A stretch of DNA of 64,000 bases from Lepas anatifera (lineage: Eukaryota > Arthropoda > Thecostraca > Lepadidae): the NCBI GenBank assembly GCA_034440635.1, contig JAOTON010001680.1, positions 620,001 to 684,000 of the forward strand. Reading direction: 5' to 3'. Below the pieces are notes generated by a model. The model ran no database searches. It was not told the DNA's origin and saw nothing but the letters and a program-made list of their open reading frames with translations. Numbering within the stretch: position 1 is the stretch's first letter; every line of letters starts with the position of its first letter. A program made the translations under genes and the position numbers. Below are positions 49,855 through 60,948 of this stretch, piece after piece.

Positions 49855-50262
49855 TTAAATATGCCCACAACCGTGTATTTCTTGAAAAAATTGACTGTCA
49901 TATTTCGGGAATCTAGGCGGCAACTTTCCGGCAACTACTAACAATCGGCACCACTGGACTGTATGTTAAAATCTGACAACTGTGACAGCGGTTTCCGGGT
50001 TTTCTGCAGCGGGGTCCCTCGTTTTAGTAGAAACTGAACACAGTACCAATATTGTATCACTGATGGTACGCTGTGCAATTGAAGAACAGAATTGCTAAAT
50101 TAGAATATTTGCTACATACTTTATTCTGTGTTTCAAAAATATTTGGTTTGATTTTGAACCATACAGTCAAGATCGCTATTTTGTCACACTTATGCACCTC
50201 GATTTTCGTAAATGTGTCACAAACACCAGTAGCCGAGTTGGCAAGTTTCTGCACCTCTGGTA

Positions 50263-50487
50263 CAGGGGTGTGGATTTCCAAAAATCATTGGGGCTGCCCC
50301 CAAATTTTGTAAAAGTAAATGACCGCCAATGAAAGAATAAGGCATAATGCTATTTTTGCTTTAGCTATCACACAGTCCTTTTCAATTCTGGAAATGATTA
50401 ACAATAACATTTACAAGATATTTTAACACCAAATGAGCATGTCATTACAGGTGTCCGAGCTCCAAAGGGATATAAATTCACACCCTT
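50263..50487. mobile_element. Short hAT-like element with CAGGGGTGTGGATTT ends
   Basis: Left end CAGGGGTGTGGATTT and right end AAATTCACACCCTT are imperfect inverted repeats. hAT-like copy 2 sits exactly in its left terminus: its TSD GTACAGGG contains the first five bases of this end. No clear TSD. Similar ends occur near 58437 and 61380. Confidence 0.5.
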
Positions 50488-50754
50488 TATAGGGTACTGT
50501 TCATTAACTTGGCGCCGCCTCGACTCTTTTCATAATCACCACCGCCTGTGGTGTGATGGGACCCCCTACGATCTCGGAAACCGCAGCTGATACGGAAAAA
50601 TTGAAACGGCGCTGGAAGCACCTCACCCTTTTCCACTCCGGATCCGAGTTTGAAGCGTATTCGTTGACCAGTGGCGTTACAGTGGACCAAAATGGGTCAA
50701 ATTTAGACTCATGTAAAAAATTCTAACGCCTCGGAAACCAGAGACCTAAAATAT

Positions 50755-51115
50755 AAAATAAAGTTATCAGTGTGTTCGTATTGACCTAAGGATTCAAATG
50801 CTATGCGGCATGACCTTGTAAGGTCACATTATGACGTTGACCTCAGGTCAAGGTCAAATAATAACCTTTCAAGGACATTTACATACTGTTTGAACCCTTG
50901 GGCCATGCTCATTACTATGATGCCAAATTTATGATTATATCTTGTTTGGTTCAGAAGTTATACGCACAAACAACTTCGCAAACCGTGACCTTTGGTGACC
51001 TCTGGCGACCTTGGTATCGATCTGACCTCAAAATGGACGACAGCATGCAGATTTTTCAAGGGTTATGTGATGCGTATGTGAATGCATGTTTGATATACAC
51101 CATGAGTGTGAAATA
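50755..51115. repeat. TGACC/AGGTCA-dense repeat
   Basis: Clustered TGACC, GGTCA and AAGGTCA words, including GACGTTGACCTCAGGTCAAG, lie between AT-rich segments. Probably a degenerate copy of the dispersed TGACC-rich family. No termini found. Confidence 0.5.
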
Positions 51116-51124
51116 AAAATTATA

Positions 51125-51155
51125 ATTATTATTATTATTATTATTATTATTATTT
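51125..51155. repeat. (ATT)n microsatellite
   Basis: About ten consecutive ATT units. Confidence 0.9.
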
Positions 51156-51909
51156 TTCAAGAGCTTTTGAACGATGTTTAGAAATTTTATCTAACTCTTG
51201 TAAAAGCCGAGTTACACCCTGGTTTTGTCAGCCTGATTTTAGAAAAACGAAATTGCTTTACATGGGCCTAGCAATGGCATAACTCGTTGGCCTGACCTAC
51301 CGGATGTAAATTTTGTATCATAAGTTTTCGAATTGATATCCCTAGATGCCTGGAAAGTGACGTGGGTCACATCTTAATCGGCTCAGAATCATTTGCGAAA
51401 AACCAAGCGGGTCAGATCGGACCATTTAGGCGGTGATGGGTTAAGGTCCAATCCCATCACTATTCGAAACCGTTCAGGTATTGTTTCCACTAACATGTAC
51501 CGATATACTAACAAGATTCCATAATGCAGCTTTAAACATTTTAAATAGGTATATTTAAAAACCTAGCCGTCAAAAGCTACCGCCGCTGAAATAATTTATC
51601 TAACATTGTTTGATGTTCATAAGTGTCCTCTCCCATCCTCGTACCAAAATTTTCGTGTGCTGTATTGTTTCCGTCAATACGAACTTTCTGGACTGAAAAA
51701 TAAAAATATGCAAAAATATGTCTTTTGTTAAGATTAATCATTTACAATACTTGACATGACTTGTGAGGTCCCTAACTGCCCCATGTCCGACAACTTAAGT
51801 ATAATTCCAAAGCTAAGTGCTGAACCTCTAATTCTAATGAAAAAATATTGTAAAAAACAACTGTCATTAACAAGCAATAACTAACAAGGAACGCGACGGT
51901 ATCCGTGAG

Positions 51910-53910
51910 CAGAGGTGCAGAAAGTATACTGGCTGTCACAAACTCAATGCGACGTATGCCTCCTCTGTCACACAAAGCTGGAAATGATAATTTTATACTT
52001 GAATACTGTTTCCAATATGCTGAATGTCATCTACCTGTCTCTTACTTTTTGCAACGGACAAGGTTCAAGCACCAAGCCATTACCACATGAAAGTAGTAAA
52101 CTGTGTTTTCATTTTTAGATCATGTTTATGTTTTGGAAGGAAAATTTCCAATTATGGATCATTGTTTTCAGTATTGGGATCATAACTATTATTGGCAACT
52201 CTGACTGCAATTTCCCCAATGACATGCATTTCTCTTTTGAAGAAGTTTCCATTTTTGGAAGGAGTGTTTCCAATTATGGTACATTTCCCATGATTAAATG
52301 TGGCAATTATCATGAAAATTATAATTGGGAACTAATCTATAAATGGGAGCGTACACCTACACACAATTGGGAACCCTGATCACAGCTTCCCCCACCCCCA
52401 CTGAACTTCCATCTCCATACCAACAAAAGGGACAAAAATGTCAATGTCAACATAGGATTTGGATCTACCTAAAATGTGTTGGTAAAGTGGACCTTAGGTA
52501 GCATTTTTATAGCCAGATCAAATGCTTAAAATTTTCCCCAACAGCTGATTATCACCTGCCTGGTCGTTCCTTCTTGCAGTAAAAACTCTCAGGCAACTAC
52601 CCTGCATAGATGTAAAATTATGTCTATTGGCCTAATAGGTACAGAGGTATTGGAAGTCTCATACCAAAGAAAGATCCAGTGTATAAGTCAAAATCCTGCT
52701 TTAACTCCAGGCAGTTCAGGTCCTGTGTGTTGCTTACTACCACTGGTAGTAAGCAACACACCCCCAACCAGCGTTTTTCAAAGTCTCTTTCTGAGATTTT
52801 CTGTGATTTTCTGAGATGAGAAGGGGGTCTACTAGGCCCCCTCTAGTGCACGTTAGTGCCAGGCCCCTCTCCAGTGTGTGTTTTAACACTTTGTGGAGGA
52901 CTGCATTGGCACACATTTGCTATCTGTACAATATTGACATGATAATTTGATCATGAAATCTCACCTGAATTACTGTTGTTGCCAGTCTGCTGCTGGCGCC
53001 AACTCTCCTAACTTCCTCCAGCTCCAAATCTACCTCACCAATCTTGATCTAGGGCACAAATAAGGTAAGGCACAAGCAAGCTAAGGAATGAAAACCAAGT
53101 TTGATGTGTGAAAGTGCATCAGTCTTACAATAGCCTACATTCATCTTAGATTAGCCATGGGCAGCACTATTTATTCCAGCTAGTTTTAGCCTGCACTTAT
53201 CTCAGATATACCTAATAAATATGCCCTCAACAGTAGCTTCCCACTTGTTCAAATTTTTTGGCAGGCTCTACATCACACAAACATTGCGAACTTGTCTTGT
53301 CGCTGTTGCGTAGTTTAGGTAGAATTGCTGCCCAGCTATGTTTATTTCTTTCACTCATTTAGTACTTTTCCTAGTAGCTTTTAGGCGTACTTGATACTAA
53401 ATTCAAAGAAATAGGGACCGCTAAATTGAAGATACTCAAACTTTAAATATTATTTAACCTGACAAAATGGACAGAAAAGTACTTGATAACGTATCTGCGT
53501 TATCTTTAATGCCTTAAATATGCCCACAATCATGTATTTCTCGAAAAATTGACTGTCACATTTCGGGCATCTAGGCGGCAACTTTCTGGCAACTACTAAC
53601 AATCGGCACCATTGGGCTGCATGTTAAAATCTGGCAACTGTGACAGCGGTTTCGGTTTTGCAGCGGGGGTCTCTCGTTTTAGTAGAAACTGAACACAGTA
53701 CCAATATTGTATCGCTGATGGTACGCTGTACAATTGAAGGACAGAGTTGCTAAATTAAAATATTCGCTACACGCTTCACTCTGTATTTCAAAAATGCGTG
53801 GTTTGATTTTGAACCATACTGTCACGATCGCTATTTTGTCACCTTATGACCTCGACTATCATAAATGTGTCACAAACTCCAGTAGCTGAGTTGGCGTTTC
53901 TGCACCTCTG
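51910..53910 (+). mobile_element. hAT-like element, copy 3 (uninterrupted)
   Basis: Termini CAGAGGTGCAGAAAGTAT and GTTTCTGCACCTCTG. Perfect 8-bp TSD TCCGTGAG at 51902-51909 and 53911-53918. At 2001 bp it is the best reference for the family. It carries the 18-bp-arm hairpin at 52725-52761 and repeated TTCCAATTATGG words near 52150-52280. No long frame resembling a transposase, so it needs a partner element for mobility. Confidence 0.92.
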
Positions 53911-53918
53911 TCCGTGAG

Positions 53919-54426
53919 ATAAACAGCGGAGTATTGTAGCATGCAAGCTATTTGTTGTGCCTCAAAATAGAAAGTCGGACAATCATGGTTAGACGGCAGT
54001 GCACAGTAACTTCTGTCTGCCTGTAGGCCGGGTGGCGGCGGCATCGAGAGAATGTGATAGGGAAGTGGCCCATGCTAAAGGAATACAATGATGTTAATGC
54101 CATTAAAATATACACACCTACTCAGTTAACTGCATAGTGCATCCTGCGATTTGCCCTGAACCCTCATTGTTTGAACAGTCAGAGCTATTTGTCCCTCCGC
54201 TTCAAAAAAACATTTTATCAGCTTAAACTGCTAGTCCTGCACACACATGAAAAGTCTGCTAATCGCGTATACCACATGTACCGTGTGTGTTGTATTGCCA
54301 GTCAGTATTTCTTACTGAAAAACAAATGAAAAGCTGCGTCATTTACCCTGATGCCGAGAAATACTAGGAAATCAAAATCGGTACCTGCAATTTTACCCGC
54401 CATGCGAATTCACACACCAAACTCAT
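53919..54426. other. No gene recognised
   Basis: Anonymous sequence between hAT-like copy 3 and the third TTAA MITE. Confidence 0.35.
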
Positions 54427-54430
54427 TTAA

Positions 54431-54880
54431 AGGGAATGTGGCACCTTTATACGTGATTTTAACTGAGATAGCCAAGTTGTAAAGCATGCCGGAAAACCCG
54501 GTACTCGATATATCATTTGTCTTGAAACTCAAAATTTCTGAAAAGAAAAGCTAAAATCCTAACTGAAATGTACCCCAAAATATACCCAAGCATTCCGACC
54601 ACAGTTGTCAGCTGTTGGCGTGACGACATGGCTGACGTCATGGCGAGCAGTCAGCCAATTGAAGCCCTTGAAGCCTATTGAATATGGTAGTAGTTGCGAG
54701 ATCATGACGCCATCCACAGGCAGAGGCTTATATCTTACCCTAGAGGAGTATTTTACAAATACAAATATTGGGCTTATTGGACATTTTTCAGAGAAATCAT
54801 GGATGTATTCATGATTTTCGGCTAATAAATACCCCTAATAACATTAAATTCCGGGATTCGGCCAAGGTGCCACATTCCCT
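54431..54880 (-). mobile_element. 450-bp TTAA MITE, copy C (inverted relative to A and B)
   Basis: Reverse orientation of the family at 3915-4363 and 49407-49854. Starts AGGGAATGTGGCACCTT and ends AAGGTGCCACATTCCCT. TTAA at 54427-54430 and 54881-54884. Confidence 0.88.
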
Positions 54881-55054
54881 TTAATGAACTCATACGCATG
54901 TTTTAAGTGGTATCGACACCACACACTGCATACACACCTAACCCATACATCCACCAATGTGCAAGAATGTCTCCTAAATCTGCCTCCTCCCTCAGTCCAA
55001 CAGCAGGCAGAACGACCACCATCCCCAACACCACACGCGTACGTTTTATAATCC

Positions 55055-55150
55055 GCCACGCGACCCCTCCCCACCGATACTTGAACTCGGCGCCCAGCGG
55101 CGTGACCTTTCTAACCTCTGTGCCCCACGGGCAATCGGCATCCAGCGGAT
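55055..55150 (-). repeat. Possible tRNA-derived SINE head
   Basis: On minus: GCCCGTGGGGCACAGAGG (A-box-like) followed by GAGTTCAAGTATCGG (B-box-like) with tRNA-like spacing. No body or tail was defined. Confidence 0.4.
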
Positions 55151-56505
55151 GGCGGCTGCTAATTGGTGGAGGCGCGTTGACTCGTATAGCGAGAAATTCA
55201 GCGGAAATTTCTCCATGAGAATGATAGAGCTTAAACCATAAACCAAGATATATATTTTATGAAGATGATATATTTATTTAATTTGATATAAGAGACATGA
55301 TCTTTTTCAAGCATTACTAGTCATAGTTTCCTCTACCTTAGCTTGATCATCGGCGCCACCATCCGATGCTCTTTGCTACGGGCGAGACAGCGGCAGAATC
55401 GGCACTGGCTAGCCGGCGGCCGAGTTCGCTGAAGTCAGGAGAGTCGCGAGATGGGTTTCTGCTGAGCGAAAAGGAGTGGGGCCTGGCCCGATGGGAACCG
55501 ACAGAAGGGGAGGAGAGAGACGTAGGAACATAAAACTAAACCTTAACCGTCGGACGAGTTATAGCGAGTGTGAAGTAATGAGATCGCTGCCGAAGTAAAA
55601 CCAGATAATATACCAGAAGAAGGAAGCACGTACTGCTTTGTTCCATGTTGGATGGCGAAAAGGCACTAAACCTGATTTGGGACTCAAAACAGTTCCGATG
55701 TTGTAACGCATTTCACCTTTCATATGTCATACTACAGCATTTAAAAGTATATGGTGAAACCCAAAAGTTACAGGCAACGGTTTTTTTGTCTAACGAGGGC
55801 ACTCTTAATCGATCCACAATAATAACGTGGATTTTCGAAATCCATTGGGGGTGCTAAAATCCGAAAACTGTCAACTAGGACAGCGTTAAGAGAACCATTG
55901 TATTATAAACGCTGTACAGTACGCTCCCTTAAATACATGAAACTATGCTGCACTGCCTAATATGAAAAATAAGAGGCACTCCACATCCAGAGATAGAAAC
56001 TTATACACCATCCCTGTAGTTAATTTCAAAGTTTCATTTGGCTAGGCACTGAGCATATACCTAGGAAACATACTCCTAAAGCAAAAAATATTAAAAAATA
56101 TAGGATAAGTGACAATGGAGGAATAATATATCCACCAGTCAATTATAGCTTACACCCAGCGGGAAGACTCCTCTACTGATAGGTGCCAGTAGCCAAAGTA
56201 GCTGCAACATTTAAAAACAATAATTACTATGATAATGAGGTTTCTGGTCATTCTAAGGTCAGCGCCAGAGAGCTTGCCTAATTGTACGAGATAAACTGCG
56301 ATGTCCCCCCCTTCCGGCTGTTTACACAAATATTATTCCTCCACATATGCTGCGAAAATCTCTTTCAAAGACAGCACAAAAGTAAACATTTACAACAATT
56401 TCAGCATGACAAAATGCATGTAGGTATTTAGGCTGGTACCTTTTTAGATATTGGAAAAAAACGACAAGCCACTGGCAGATATGCTGTGGCTGCAGATGGA
56501 GACGA
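55151..56505. other. No gene recognised
   Basis: GC-rich patch at 55340-55520, otherwise AT-rich. No conserved frame. Confidence 0.35.
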
Positions 56506-57062
56506 TTAGGCAACATTTTTTACGTTGTAACAGAGCACATTTGCTGATGCCCCCTTCACATTCGCGGCTGGCAGTTCCTTGACGGAGGCGTCATTGATAT
56601 GAAACCATCGAGCCTCCGGTTGGTTCCGGCAAAAGACAGTGTAGTGGCCGGATTGGGCGCTGCCGTGGTGTTCTACAACTCCGTAAAAGTCATAAACAAG
56701 GCCGCTAGAGATTTCAGGGGGCCCGATGGCCATCCAACTGAGGTCCAGGTCGCTGAGACGGAAGGAGACATGATCGTGTGCTTTACGCAGTGTTCTACCG
56801 CTGTATGTAAGCCGCTTCAGGTGCATTATTAACACTGGTGGCAGTCGCCAGATGCCAAGTTTCTAGCACGCATTATGTTCATTCTAGCAATTTGGGCACT
56901 TCCAACCTGAGACGATATAACCATGGACGTACTGTTGGAGATACTGGTAGAGAGTGCTCTGCGTGGGCGACTCCAAAGCTGGGACCAGAGGTAAGGACAG
57001 CAAAGTGAAGTTCTCCGCAAATTGTTTCCAATAAACGTAGACGAATGTTTTCTATGAGCCGT
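56506..57062 (-). pseudogene. USP-family deubiquitinase (USP8-like) C-terminal half with three in-frame TAG stops
   Basis: Reading from 57062 down, translation gives KTF, then ENFTLLSLPLV, GWKCPNC (half of the zinc ribbon), then GIWRLPPVLIMHLKRLTYSG, HVSF, DLDLSWMAIGPP, YDFYGVVEHHGSAQSGHYT (catalytic His), CRNQPEARWFHINDASV and VLCYNV, ending at TAA. The order and spacing match the second half of a USP catalytic domain; DLDLS plus IGP suggests USP8 rather than USP16/45. Three TAG codons interrupt the frame: one before KTF, one after CPNC and one 7 codons later. They fall where relatives usually have Lys, Arg or Gln. The last 109 codons are open. A TTTAG just upstream could be an exon acceptor, so this may be one exon of a decayed gene. 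The catalytic Cys part is absent. No introns are visible within it. Confidence 0.72.
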
Positions 57063-57828
57063 CATGATCTAAACAAGGGTAAGTGGCAGAAGCAAACGCA
57101 TTATTACTCGAAAAACAGACCCTCATGAGATAGAACTGCCTTCTGCTTCATTGCTGCATTTTTCGTTAATATCATTTAATCCTGTGAATAAAAAACAAAT
57201 AATTGTCTCTGCAAAATATCAAAATATGCTCACCAAATATCTTTACATGTATTCCTAACAATTCTTAGGGCACACGGTTGATTCATGGCCTTGTTTTTCA
57301 GGTGCAGGTGCTGGGATCAGTATATGAGTAAAAAGGAACCAGTGTTTTGTATTGGGAGCGATGCCACCTTTGATTTTGATATGTAATTGATCATTTGTAC
57401 AATGAGTAGTCGCGCAACATGCTTCTCATTTTAATTTTTGGTAATGCTATTGCATCTCAATAAAAAGTATAGTGGCCCTCGGACTGTCATATCATGGCAT
57501 GATATCAGTCAGCAGAAACGCAAAGGGAAGAGGCACCGCTTGTCAATAGTGGATAGAAATTAAAAAGTCGATGCATGAAAATGCATACAAATTTGTAAAA
57601 ATGTTTGAAAACATCTGGCACCACAGACCAGAGGTTCACATCCTTTTGTTAATTTCAACTACTTTTTCAACGTGTGGACGAATTTTGTAGTGAAAAATGT
57701 GCACGTAATTCGGCTAGTGTGAATAACTTCTACTTTACTGTATGTTATTGACTGCATATCTGCTTAAGTATGGTGTATGCAATAAGTTCTCTCGCAGGTA
57801 TGTACATTCATTGCGAATTGTCCATTAT
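57063..57828. other. No gene recognised
   Basis: Upstream flank of the USP8-like pseudogene. The missing catalytic-Cys exon was not found here. Confidence 0.35.
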
Positions 57829-58204
57829 CAGTAACGGATCCAGGAGGGACAAAAGGTATTTTCCCCCTCCAAACGGAAAAGCTCGGGGCAAAACTATGTT
57901 TCCCCCAAAGCTGTCGGCCTCCTTTTTGCCCCGACTCCTTTTTAGTTTATAAGCAAGGTTTTGGTGCCTCAACTGTCCACTTCAAACAGGACCAGTCAAA
58001 TTCAGTGTAAAAATTGGCCCTGGATAGCAAAACAAGCAGCCCGTGGCCAAATGTTTGAACCCGCGATATATTTTTGCTTATCACCCCTTGGGCTTACCCT
58101 CAAAACTTATACTGCCTAGTTAAATTGTGGCATGCTCTCACTGCGTGACATTTTTTTATCGAATTTCGCTCGCCACCCAAACTTACCGGCTAGATCCGCC
58201 ACTG
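57829..58204. mobile_element. 376-bp MITE, GGCGGATC family, opposite orientation to 2209-2589
   Basis: Ends CAGTAACGGATCCAGG and CTAGATCCGCCACTG. TSD is imperfect (TCCATTAT and TCCATTTG, 6 of 8). Shares AGCTCGGGGCAAAACTATG and ACTCCTTTTTAGTTTATA with the 2.2-kb copy. Confidence 0.8.
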
Positions 58205-58460
58205 TCCATTTGTCTGAGGATTTTCGTTGCTGGGTAAAATACCAGTCTGTAGGTCAGAGGCAGAATGTCATTATAACACTGTAACACGTATTTGTTGAAA
58301 ATTTCCTATTCTTTAAGCACTTCATTAGGACTTTGCTGCACATTTTGGTTTGGGATGCCCAAATCACCATTGGGGGTGATTTGGGCTCATTTGGGGTGCC
58401 GGGGCACCCTCAAAGAGATATAAATCCACACCCCTGTCCATGTGGGTATTGTGTCAGTAG

Positions 58461-58600
58461 TGCATCCAGCCGGTCCATATTTGGGGGATGGGTCAAACCC
58501 AGTTGGCTGGGATGTGCGGCACCAGTGGCCAATCCAGCTGGTCTATCTCTGGGGGAGTGGTGGGACCCAGTTGGTTCGCATGTACGGCACTACTGGCGGA
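58461..58600. repeat. Two imperfect ~70-bp tandem units
   Basis: ATCCAGCCGGTCCATATTTG...CCCAGTTGGCTGGGATG is repeated as ATCCAGCTGGTCTATCTCTG...CCCAGTTGGTTCGCATG, both followed by a GGCAC-ACTGG-like end. Confidence 0.7.
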
Positions 58601-59667
58601 TGCAGCGTTTTGCGCCCTTTCAATTCAGTTTGGTTGGAAAGGGGAAAATTTGGAATGCTTCTGATTTCCTTTGCCCCTCGTTTTCATAAAATGAAAAAGT
58701 TGAAATGGTGCCATTGAACTCAAATTATCAATCATCAGGCTGCTTCTACAGTCCAACTCGAAATAAGTAAACGCAGGGCAGACACCCACGTCTATTACAG
58801 AACTAGTCAAAGTCCCATCCTGTGCACAGGTTAGCCATAGAATGACTCAATGATGTCGCTTACATATGTAGTAAAACTCAGAATCGGTAAAAATGGGGTA
58901 TCCGGTGTACTTCCATGGAGTGCCTTTGAAACACTAGCTTCTTGGGACAAATTTTTTAGGGGATGGAATGAAAATATCAAATATCATTGGGAAGTTACGA
59001 ATCAAGTCTTGCCAGAGATGCTGCTGTCTGGAGAGCGGGGTGGATCAATAGCCAAACAGGGATCTCCGGCTGAAATTAGAGGGCGGCCAACAATTAAATA
59101 TGCCGAAAAAACTGTGCCTCTCTGCCTGACAGCCTGCAAAGTAAGCTTCAGGGCCATACATCGCTCCATTTCGGAATTTTTCAGTCTTTCCATTGTCCGT
59201 AGAGAGTGCCTTCGATGCTCCACCAAAATGCCCAACGTTGACAGCGGTCCCCTCCACTAACAAAAGGGAAGATTCGATGGGTGGCCCTCGGAACCCCTTG
59301 GATCTGTCCCTGGGCCGAGCTTTGCCTAATACATTGCAGCCAGAGGTGCCAGGGAGCAGCCCCAGGCTTTGTTTCCGTGGGGTTAAAACTGCTGACTCCA
59401 ACCAAAAAAAGGTTTCCGTTTGTCCCGACACCAAACGCTCACAAAGGAGAGGAGGAACAACTTAGCATTCAATAACGTTTATTTAATAAGCTTCCAGCAT
59501 CTGTGCAGTGCGGCATTTATAACGTAGATAAGAAGCAGCTTCCAGTATTTCATCGGTGAGGTTCCATCGCGTAAGAAAGTGACGACTCCCAGTATTTACA
59601 AAACAATTGAACTGCAGGCGGATAGTTACGCGCATTTAAAATCAGTGAGCTCTGAGATTGTCAAATG

Positions 59668-59725
59668 GCCTACCTGACAGAGCTGTCAGGCCTACCTAAC
59701 AGAGCTGCCAGGCCTACCAGACAGG
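59668..59725. repeat. Three 22-bp tandem units
   Basis: GGCCTACCTGACAGAGCTGT-like unit repeated with few changes. Confidence 0.75.
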
Positions 59726-59739
59726 TCGTCCCTGAAACG

Positions 59740-60425
59740 CAGGGGAGTGTCCGATGTACCCATCCTCTCTCTGACAATTCACATCAAAGGCGCTTGGGAA
59801 ATTGTCCGATGTACCCATCCTTCTACTGACCAGGGGCGAATCCAAGGTAGTCACGATGGGGCGATCCCTCCTCCTCACCTTGGGCCGACCTTAACACTGG
59901 AAAGAAATGCCTCCCGCCACACCTGCCGGGTCCCCCGCAAGGGTGCTTTGAATGAAAAGTCCTGTCTGTATAAGTATATACTGTCTGTATAGTGCGTGCG
60001 AACGTGTAGGTGTGTGGTGGTAACCTGTAAAATGGCCCCGGGCTGGGTATTGGGCACCAATGTTTTTTTCAAAAAGCTGTGTTCCATCACATTTAACGTT
60101 TTTCCGCGGGCCCTCCCGCCGAGTCGCAGGTCCCCTCCCCAAACGGCAGCCTCCTCCCTCAAGTTTTGAATTCGCCCCTCCGTGAGGAAGTCCTGGATCC
60201 ACCCCTGCTACTGACAATGCTCTTCCCTGCAGGCACGGGGAACTGACGAGCAATTCTCGCCCTTGCAGACACGAGGGAGTTGTCTGATGTACCCATCCTG
60301 TCAATAGCAGTATTCGTCCCCGCAGGCGCAAGGGTACTGTTAAACACAAGGGAAATTCTCGTCCCTGCAGACACGTGGAAGTTGTCCGATGTACCCATCC
60401 TCCTATTGGAAATTCTCGCCGCGCC
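59740..60425. repeat. Degenerate tandem array (TCCGATGTACCCATCC unit), split by a MITE
   Basis: TCCGATGTACCCATCC occurs at about 59749, 59804 and 60387, with a TCTGATG variant at about 60282. Companion words are ATTCTCG(C/T)CC and TGCAGACACG. The MITE at 59831-60207 interrupts it. Confidence 0.7.
59831..60207. mobile_element. 377-bp MITE interrupting a tandem repeat array
   Basis: Ends CAGGGGCGAATCC and GGATCCACCCCTG are inverted repeats. Perfect 8-bp TSD CTACTGAC at 59823-59830 and 60208-60215. The TSD is part of the surrounding repeat unit (CCATCCTTCTACTGAC). Confidence 0.9.
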
Positions 60426-60948
60426 TGTCATTCCTCAATCATGTTCATTTTTCTGTCTTCCTCTGCGACAGCACCTGAGCCCTTCCGTCCAGCTAGGAAA
60501 CATGCCAACTCTACAGTCTGGAGTGCTGTCAGGTATATACATACTTACTCAGTCAAAATCTAATTACGACTGAGTAAGAAGATTATAGCCCAGAACACTG
60601 ATAGCCAGCGTGAGAAAATGGATCTTGCAATGGATCGTGCGACTAGCTGCTACCGTGCCTTTCTATCTACGTGGTTCAGCTGACCGGGTGTGAATGATGG
60701 AAAATAAGCGAGGGTGCCCAAACTTGACATGATGTCGATAACCACCATTATTGTGTTTGTATTTGCTTTCTCAGAGATACCTACGTTGTCGTGGCAACTA
60801 CGTCTCCGTTTACACTTAACTCAGTGACACAGATCATCGTTTAACATTGATTGTGCTAATTATGGATGACAGGCTATTGTTATAATCACTGAATGAAAAG
60901 TCATGGATTTTACTGATAATGGATTGACACAATAACACAGATTATGAT

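Larger units (their letters stand above)
47170..50259 (+). mobile_element. hAT-like element, copy 2 (with two nested insertions)
   Basis: Termini CAGAGGAGCAGAAAGC and TTTCTGCACCTCTG. Perfect 8-bp TSD GTACAGGG at 47162-47169 and 50260-50267. Aligns with copies 1 and 3 throughout (AAGCTGGAAAT, CCTAAAATGTGTTGGTAAAG, TGGACAGAGAAGTACTTG). Insertions 48416-49007 and 49407-49854 account for the extra length, leaving about 2.04 kb. No transposase frame. Confidence 0.9.

Noticed and set aside
47905..52814. Repeated ~64-aa frames (MSIGLIGTEVLEVSYQ) in the hAT-like copies
   Set aside because: Similarity follows from the repeated DNA; the frames are short, differ by frame-breaking indels and show no transposase features.
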